DNA from: Firmicutes bacterium UBA4981 | GTDB taxonomy: Bacteria; Bacillota; SHA-98; UBA4971 | NCBI GenBank assembly: GCA_002398515.1 | Contig: DGZL01000026.1 | Location: 5,115-15,391, forward strand | Length of the DNA: 10,277 bases | Direction of reading: 5' to 3' | Shown here: piece by piece, positions 6,091 through 10,277 of the stretch | Position numbering within the stretch: position 1 is the first letter of the stretch | Layout of the letters: each line of letters opens with the position of its first letter | Position numbers and translations under genes: made by a program | Notes under the pieces: model-generated | The model's input: only the letters and a program-made list of their open reading frames with translations | Told to the model about the DNA's origin: nothing | Database searches by the model: none

Positions 6091-6452
6091 GCCTTCTGCG
6101 CATCCCAGACATAGAGGCCGAAACAGGGCCCGCTCCGTTTTCAGAAGGAGATTTTCCGGGCATCACGAATAACCTTCACATGGGCTCATCTCTGACTCAC
6201 TGATTCTTCCAAAGAAAAAGCTTCTTCCATAGGCCTCATAGGTCTTTTCCGGGCCATCACAGCTCTCTTAAGGCTCATGAGATAAGATTCATTAGATGAA
6301 ATCAGCAACAAAAGGGGAAAGATCACTCTGACTGCCTGAAATGCGCAAGATCCCGTCAAGACTTGAACTATCCTCAAGTGAACGGAGAACGCTTCTTCTC
6401 GCGTATGATACAATAATAAGTAAGATCCATAGCGCTAATAAGATGAAAGAAG
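6091..6452. other. Gene-free stretch before the DUF151 gene
   Basis: I see no convincing gene here. A minus-strand frame at 6186-6413 has no recognisable family or ribosome site. A short direct repeat, TTTTCCGGGC(C)ATCAC, occurs near 6153 and 6247. The DUF151 promoter must lie near the right end. TATGATACAAT around 6404-6414 supplies possible -10 boxes, but no good -35 is present. Confidence 0.4.
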
Positions 6453-6875
6453 GTGATTATCCTGCTAACGATGAAGGTCTTCGGTATTGCAGCCGGCCCT
6501 GATAATGAGTTCTCAGTCCTCCTGGCTGATCCTGAGGATAAGTATATCCTTCCTATAGCGATTGGCCCCTTTGAAGCTCAAGCCATAGCTATCCCGCTTT
6601 CCGGAGATGAACCTCCCCGTCCCTTGACTCATGATTTGCTGAAATCAGTTTGTGATGCTATGGGCGGAATGGTAAAGCACATTGCCATTACCGGAATCAA
6701 AGAAGGCGTCTATTACGCAGAAGTCCATATTCAACATAACGGTAAGGTGACAGTAGTTGACTCGAGGCCCAGCGATGCCATAGCCCTTGCAGTCAGATGC
6801 TTATGTCCCATTTACATGGTGCCGAGACTCGTGGAGTTCACCATTGAGTATAAGGATATAATAGCGCAGGAGTGA
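6453..6875 (+). CDS. Bifunctional nuclease (BFN/DUF151) family protein
   Basis: This 140-aa protein matches the BFN/DUF151 domain almost end to end. Conserved stretches are LPIAIGPFEAQAIA (about 35-48), PRPLTHDLLKSV (55-66) with its invariant Thr-His-Asp, and DSRPSDAIALAVR (102-114). Family members from plants have been reported to have RNase and DNase activity. The bacterial role, often inferred next to replication or stress genes, is unclear. The start is uncertain. The frame opens at GTG 6453 directly abutting GAAAGAAG. ATG 6471 is 15 bp after AAGGTG. A rare CTG at 6462 would have ideal spacing. It is convergent with comF and appears to be a single-gene unit; I infer no link to competence. 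Confidence 0.9.
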   Translation: MIILLTMKVFGIAAGPDNEFSVLLADPEDKYILPIAIGPFEAQAIAIPLSGDEPPRPLTHDLLKSVCDAMGGMVKHIAITGIKEGVYYAEVHIQHNGKVTVVDSRPSDAIALAVRCLCPIYMVPRLVEFTIEYKDIIAQE

Positions 6876-6894
6876 CTTATCATCGTAACAAGCC

Positions 6895-6922
6895 GAATCA
6901 ACGAACCGTAATTCGCTGATTC
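6895..6922. terminator. Possible bidirectional terminator between DUF151 gene and comF
   Basis: GAATCA(A)CGAA-loop-TTCG(C)TGATTC forms a 10-bp stem with one A-C mismatch between two convergent genes. Neither side is followed by a strong T run, so it is a weak call based mostly on placement. Confidence 0.35.
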
Positions 6923-7011
6923 TTGCATGGTGTGTCCTCAATTCCTGCGGCAGTTTGGATCTGCCTGAGCCCTGGCAATCCCTGGACAACCGACTCGTAT
7001 CCAGCGCTCCC

Positions 7012-8358
7012 TTAATGAACAAGCCATTCCTGTTCAAACGGGGAAATGGCGGCTGCAATCACATAAACCTCAGCCGCACCGGCGCGGAGCAAGGCGCGCG
7101 TGCATTCGTTTGCCGTGGTGCCGGTGGTAATCACATCGTCTACCAGTAGCACCTGCTTTCCGGCAATCCTTGTCGGATACGGCACATTGAACGCTCCCCG
7201 GACATGATCCCTGCGGAGTCCCCTCCCCAGCTTATTCTGCTCGCCCGGTCCGATTAGCCTTTCAACACTGTCCTGGACACGAATGCCGAAACAGAATCCG
7301 ACCTCCTTCGCAAGGAGCTCTGCTTGATTGTAACCTCTTTCCGCCAATCGAATGGGGTGCAAAGGAACCGGGACAATGATGTCACACCGCCTCATACCGG
7401 TATCCCGTGACACCTCCCTGGCCATGAGGACACCCAGCCCTTCAGCCAAGTCGCGTCTCCCGTAGAACTTGAACTCACGGATAAGCTCTCTGAGCGCTCC
7501 GTCATACGTGCCAACCGCTCGCGCTCTTTGGAAGAACCTGCCTTGCCTTTCGCAATCACTGCAAACCACCCTACTCTTTCCCCGGTTACCTTTTGCCTGC
7601 GCACTCTTATCTGCCAACTCATGCATTCGTGCCGCCGCTCCACCTTCCACACCTGGAATCAGAGATGCCTCTGTTTTTCGGCGTTCGCGCCCGCCGAAGC
7701 CGGCTACGGACTCCCTCACATGTTCACCCTCCAGGATATTGGCCTCTTCACCCCTTAGATGTCCGCTCCCCGCGATATCGGCCACTGATCCCCCCGGGTG
7801 TCTGCGCCGGCCGATATCAGCCTCTTGTACACGAAGATGTCCACGTCTCGCGGTATCGACGGCTTGCCCCCTCAGCGGACGGCCGCATACGTCGCAGATA
7901 GGTTCTTGCACAAAGGGGATCCGACTCAGACAGTCACCGCAAATTACAGCGAAGAAGACTTCCTCCGAATGTCTTGAATCTGCCGTTTTCCCACAGAGCA
8001 CGCATCCTTCCTCTTCCGGAAAGACAAAATCAAACACCTTCTTCGCGAACACTGACAAGGCATGCGCCACGCTGTGCGAGGAGGTCGCAAGATCCTGTGG
8101 CAGGCCGGGCTGCGTCGTTTCGCTACTCTCTTTCACCAGGCTGCTTTCTTCCATCAGGTCTGTCCTGGTCATTGAGCCTCGGTACGTCATCGGGCCGCTC
8201 TGCCTGGCTGGGCCTGCCTGGGTCATCACGCCTGACTCCTTCACGAAAACCGGCTGCTTCATCAGGCCGGGCTGCGTCATGAGGCCGCACCCCTTCATAA
8301 GACCTGGCTGTTTCATTAGTCCGGGATGTGTCATCTCGCCGGCAATGTGCTTGTCCAT
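7012..8358 (-). CDS. comF: ComF family competence protein / phosphoribosyltransferase, with two repeat expansions
   Basis: ComF (ComFC) is a cytosolic partner of ComFA in natural transformation. It has a zinc-ribbon region and a PRTase-like domain. From the chosen ATG (8358, with AAAGGAG 9 bp upstream) the product is 448 aa, about twice the usual 220-240. Residues 1-90 form an N-terminal extension of 6-residue repeats (MKQPGL-like). The ComF start is near 104 (FAKKVFDFVFPEEEGC). Cysteines C119/C122, C140/C143, C155/C158 and C266/C269 match the ribbon pattern. Between C158 and C266, normally close together, lie five 13-residue repeats and a linker. The rest is canonical: RARAVGTYDGALRELIREFKFYGR (split at 278-301), VPVPLHPIRLAERGYNQAELLA (329-350), and the PRPP-binding VLLVDDVITTGTT (403-415). 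The frame opens further upstream to 8415, but without a ribosome site. The frame is intact, so both expansions appear to be translated. Confidence 0.94.
   Translation of the reverse strand: MDKHIAGEMTHPGLMKQPGLMKGCGLMTQPGLMKQPVFVKESGVMTQAGPARQSGPMTYRGSMTRTDLMEESSLVKESSETTQPGLPQDLATSSHSVAHALSVFAKKVFDFVFPEEEGCVLCGKTADSRHSEEVFFAVICGDCLSRIPFVQEPICDVCGRPLRGQAVDTARRGHLRVQEADIGRRRHPGGSVADIAGSGHLRGEEANILEGEHVRESVAGFGGRERRKTEASLIPGVEGGAAARMHELADKSAQAKGNRGKSRVVCSDCERQGRFFQRARAVGTYDGALRELIREFKFYGRRDLAEGLGVLMAREVSRDTGMRRCDIIVPVPLHPIRLAERGYNQAELLAKEVGFCFGIRVQDSVERLIGPGEQNKLGRGLRRDHVRGAFNVPYPTRIAGKQVLLVDDVITTGTTANECTRALLRAGAAEVYVIAAAISPFEQEWLVH
7695..7889. repeat. 39-bp tandem repeat inside comF (zinc-ribbon insertion)
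   Basis: Five contiguous 39-bp units lie at 7695, 7734, 7773, 7812 and 7851. Plus-strand units begin CGATATCGGCC or a close variant and carry AGATGTCC about 25 bases in. They encode 13-residue units such as RGHLRVQEADIGR and SGHLRGEEANILE. The unit nearest the ribbon starts from the family motif GRPLRG, which suggests the array grew from the native ComF segment CDVCGRPLRG. Confidence 0.9.
8114..8347. repeat. 18-bp tandem repeat encoding the comF N-terminus
   Basis: Thirteen contiguous 18-bp units run from 8114 to 8347 without a change of period. The plus-strand consensus is near KTCATCAGGCCGGGCTGC. They encode hexapeptides of the type PGLMKQ, CGLMTQ and SGVMTQ. Units nearest the start codon are the most alike, and those toward the ComF domain are more diverged. 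Confidence 0.92.
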
Positions 8359-8685
8359 ATGTCGATGCTCCTTTCGTCTACTCCTCATTGAACTCATGAC
8401 CTGACTCCACGCCAACTATACGAAGGCTTTATAGCCTGCCGGATGTCCGCAAGGATTACCTTGACTCCACGCTGGCCTGCATGCGCGGATCCCTACCGGA
8501 TGCCAAAAACCTTCTACCTTCTCCGGACCCTTTCCCGCGATACCTGATCGTATCCTAACCTCATTTTCACACCGCGCCAATCACCAACAAGAACGGTTTT
8601 CAGGTGATTTCACTGTGTCGTCCACCTCTCTTGAAGGTCAATCCCGGCATGGCGTTGAATGGCAATATATGGAGGTGGCAACGAA
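8359..8685. other. Divergent intergenic region between comF and comFA
   Basis: The region must hold both promoters, but no confident -35/-10 pair was found. It contains a direct repeat TGACTCCACGC (8402-8412 and 8462-8472, 60 bp apart). It also has an inverted repeat AATCACC/GGTGATT (8579-8585, 8603-8609), and a small hairpin AGGCT-TTAT-AGCCT near 8427. The comF ribosome site is at 8368-8374. No gene is apparent. Confidence 0.45.
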
Positions 8686-10277
8686 ATGATAGAGAAGTCT
8701 TATTTCGTATATGACGCATTCGATTCACAAGACACAGCAGGTTACCGCCGTGTTATCGAAGTGACCCACTATCCCCTGCTCGACCTCAAGGTGCTTTCAG
8801 CCATGGGGTATAGCCACCTATCTGTCATTGCCGGGCCTATGCCTTTGGCCCAGGCTACGCACAGAGCCGACCAACTCAAGAGACAACTTCGTCCGCGCGC
8901 ACCGGGACAAAGCCTGTTCATACGCTATCTCGGATCCTTATTCCAGGATCTTTGCCGCAAACGGGGTGCCGAGGGCTTCGATATCGCTACCATCCACGAT
9001 TGTCGCAACATCGTTCTGCCAACTGAGGAAGACCTAAACACGCTCGCGGAAGCGCTCCGAGGTCGTATCATTTTTCAGCATGAAATCAGAAAAGCCCTCT
9101 TAGAACGTGGACACCATATAACCGGCAATCTCCATGACGTACTCCAAACCCTGATCCTAAGAGGCGTCATCGAACGAGTCCCCTCAGTTGCAGTTGAGAG
9201 GTTCGGGATCCCATCCTGCATGCGGTGCGGCAATCCAAACGTAGTCCAAGCTTCATGCGCCTCATGCTCAAGTCATAGGTGCTTCTATTGCCCTGAGTGC
9301 ACATCAATGGGACAGGCACGGGCTTGCCGTCCTCTGTACTATTCACCCGGAGAAAGAGGCCGTCTTCCAAATGGATCGCTCACGCAAAATGCCGGCAGTT
9401 CTCCAGATGAATTCTCTCATCCGGATGAGCCTGGTTTCCCATGTGAATCCCACACTCGAGACACGCACGGCCTGTCAAACGAATTCACCGAACACGCGAG
9501 GATATCACCAAGCACATCTCGCGCGGAGATATTCCAATGCACGTCTCTGGCTGGCACTTCAGGCAGTGAGGCAACAACAGAGGATGGGCGCCCTGCAACA
9601 AAGCCTGAGGACAAGCGGGCCTTTACAGTCAGTCTGCCTTTTGAGCAGACCCCGGTACAGAAGCATGCATCGCGACTGGTGATAGACTTCCTGCAAAACC
9701 CCGGACACAATGAATGCCTTGTCTTTGCGGTGTGCGGCGCAGGAAAAACAGAAGTGGCCTTCGAGCCGATAGCGCATGTACTTAGGAGCGGAGGCAGAGT
9801 CCTATTTGCAATCCCAAGAAGCGATGTCGTGGCTGAAGTGGTTCCTCGCATCAGCTCTGCCATACCTGACGCTCGTATCCTGGAGCTTCGCAGTGGGGTG
9901 AAATCGCGCTATCGCGATGCAGATATCGTCATAGCTACGACCCACCAAGTCCTAAGGTTTTTCCGGGCCTTCGACCTTGTCATCCTGGATGAAGTCGACG
10001 CATTCCCTTATCGCGGCAGCGCAATCCTCCATTACGCAGTCAGGCGAGCCACTGCTCACCGCGGCGATACAGTCTTCATGACCGCAACCCCTGACCGGGA
10101 GCTGCTGCAAAGAGCCGCTCGAAACGAAATAGCCATGGTAAGAATCTCAGCACGCCACCACGGCAGACCCCTGCCTGAACCGGAAATCATTCAGACTCGC
10201 CTTCCGCTTCCGGATGAAATCAGCCGAGGAAGCCCGTTTCCGGGAGTCTTCGACCGAAATACCTCTCGTGGCGTCTT
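8686..10277 (+). CDS. comFA: ComFA DNA uptake helicase (partial, 3' end beyond window)
   Basis: ComFA is the cytosolic-side DEAD/DEAH-like ATPase that drives inward movement of single-stranded DNA in transformation. An uninterrupted 530-codon frame starts at ATG 8686 with GGAGGTGG 7 bp upstream. A region of about 175 residues precedes the ComFA zinc finger: C178/C181, C191/C194, C199/C202, C205 and C214. Residues about 218-312 are a Ser/Thr/Glu-rich linker with no recognised domain. The helicase core begins near 318 (PFEQTPVQKHAS). Walker A is AVCGAGKTE (348-356), Walker B DEVDAFPY (435-442), and motif III MTATP (465-469). All three are diagnostic of ComFA. It is already longer than B. subtilis ComFA (about 463 aa) and the C-terminal helicase lobe is not yet complete. 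It is divergent from comF, although the two usually share an operon. Confidence 0.95.
   Translation, partial: MIEKSYFVYDAFDSQDTAGYRRVIEVTHYPLLDLKVLSAMGYSHLSVIAGPMPLAQATHRADQLKRQLRPRAPGQSLFIRYLGSLFQDLCRKRGAEGFDIATIHDCRNIVLPTEEDLNTLAEALRGRIIFQHEIRKALLERGHHITGNLHDVLQTLILRGVIERVPSVAVERFGIPSCMRCGNPNVVQASCASCSSHRCFYCPECTSMGQARACRPLYYSPGERGRLPNGSLTQNAGSSPDEFSHPDEPGFPCESHTRDTHGLSNEFTEHARISPSTSRAEIFQCTSLAGTSGSEATTEDGRPATKPEDKRAFTVSLPFEQTPVQKHASRLVIDFLQNPGHNECLVFAVCGAGKTEVAFEPIAHVLRSGGRVLFAIPRSDVVAEVVPRISSAIPDARILELRSGVKSRYRDADIVIATTHQVLRFFRAFDLVILDEVDAFPYRGSAILHYAVRRATAHRGDTVFMTATPDRELLQRAARNEIAMVRISARHHGRPLPEPEIIQTRLPLPDEISRGSPFPGVFDRNTSRGV

Noticed and set aside
6186..6413. 75-residue minus-strand frame.
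   Set aside because: No ribosome site, no recognisable domain, and it overlaps the likely promoter zone of the DUF151 gene.
7469..8404. 311-residue plus-strand frame opposite comF.
   Set aside because: It is a shadow of comF, whose family motifs are unmistakable on the minus strand. The repeat arrays keep the opposite frame open.

Overview
The window suggests a Bacillota (Clostridia-like) chromosome. It has a T-box leader, Gram-positive style promoters and Shine-Dalgarno sites, a LacI-type catabolic operon, a bifunctional-nuclease (DUF151) gene, and the Firmicutes competence genes comF and comFA. I cannot name the species. Unusually, several different degenerate tandem repeats occur both between and inside genes.

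Layout. (1) 61-720, minus strand: promoter and very long T-box riboswitch leader for an aminoacyl-tRNA synthetase lying beyond base 1. The specifier is probably UUC (Phe). A 15-bp repeat array separates the specifier/linker domain from the antiterminator. (2) 743-814: two 36-bp repeat units, next to a broken TIM-barrel isomerase/epimerase gene (828-968, minus). (3) 1155-5741, minus strand: an inositol catabolism locus made of a LacI-family repressor, an IolG-type inositol 2-dehydrogenase, a terminator, then an IolM-type zinc dehydrogenase and an IolN-type creatininase-fold hydrolase. The enzyme set matches the pathway described in Thermotoga maritima: myo-inositol to scyllo-inosose to a diketo-inositol to 5-keto-L-gluconate. 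Two matching palindromic operators mark two promoters. (4) 5759-5948: five more copies of the 36-bp repeat. Next comes what looks like an orphan omega-RNA/right end of an IS605/TnpB-family element (about 5998-6090), then gene-free sequence. (5) 6453-6875, plus strand: DUF151 bifunctional nuclease. (6) 7012-8358, minus strand: comF, enlarged by an 18-bp repeat array (N-terminus) and a 39-bp repeat array (inside the zinc-ribbon region). (7) 8686-10277, plus strand: comFA, running off the window and divergent from comF.

How the genes work together. The repressor likely senses an inositol pathway compound and controls its own operon and iolMN through the shared 14-bp operator. The expected downstream epimerase step may have been lost locally, as only a fragment of an isomerase-family gene remains next to iolN. 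ComF and ComFA are partners in DNA uptake during transformation. No single new system is proven here. The strongest unusual signals are the repeat-expanded T-box, the repeat-expanded ComF, and the coexistence of four tandem-repeat families in 10 kb.
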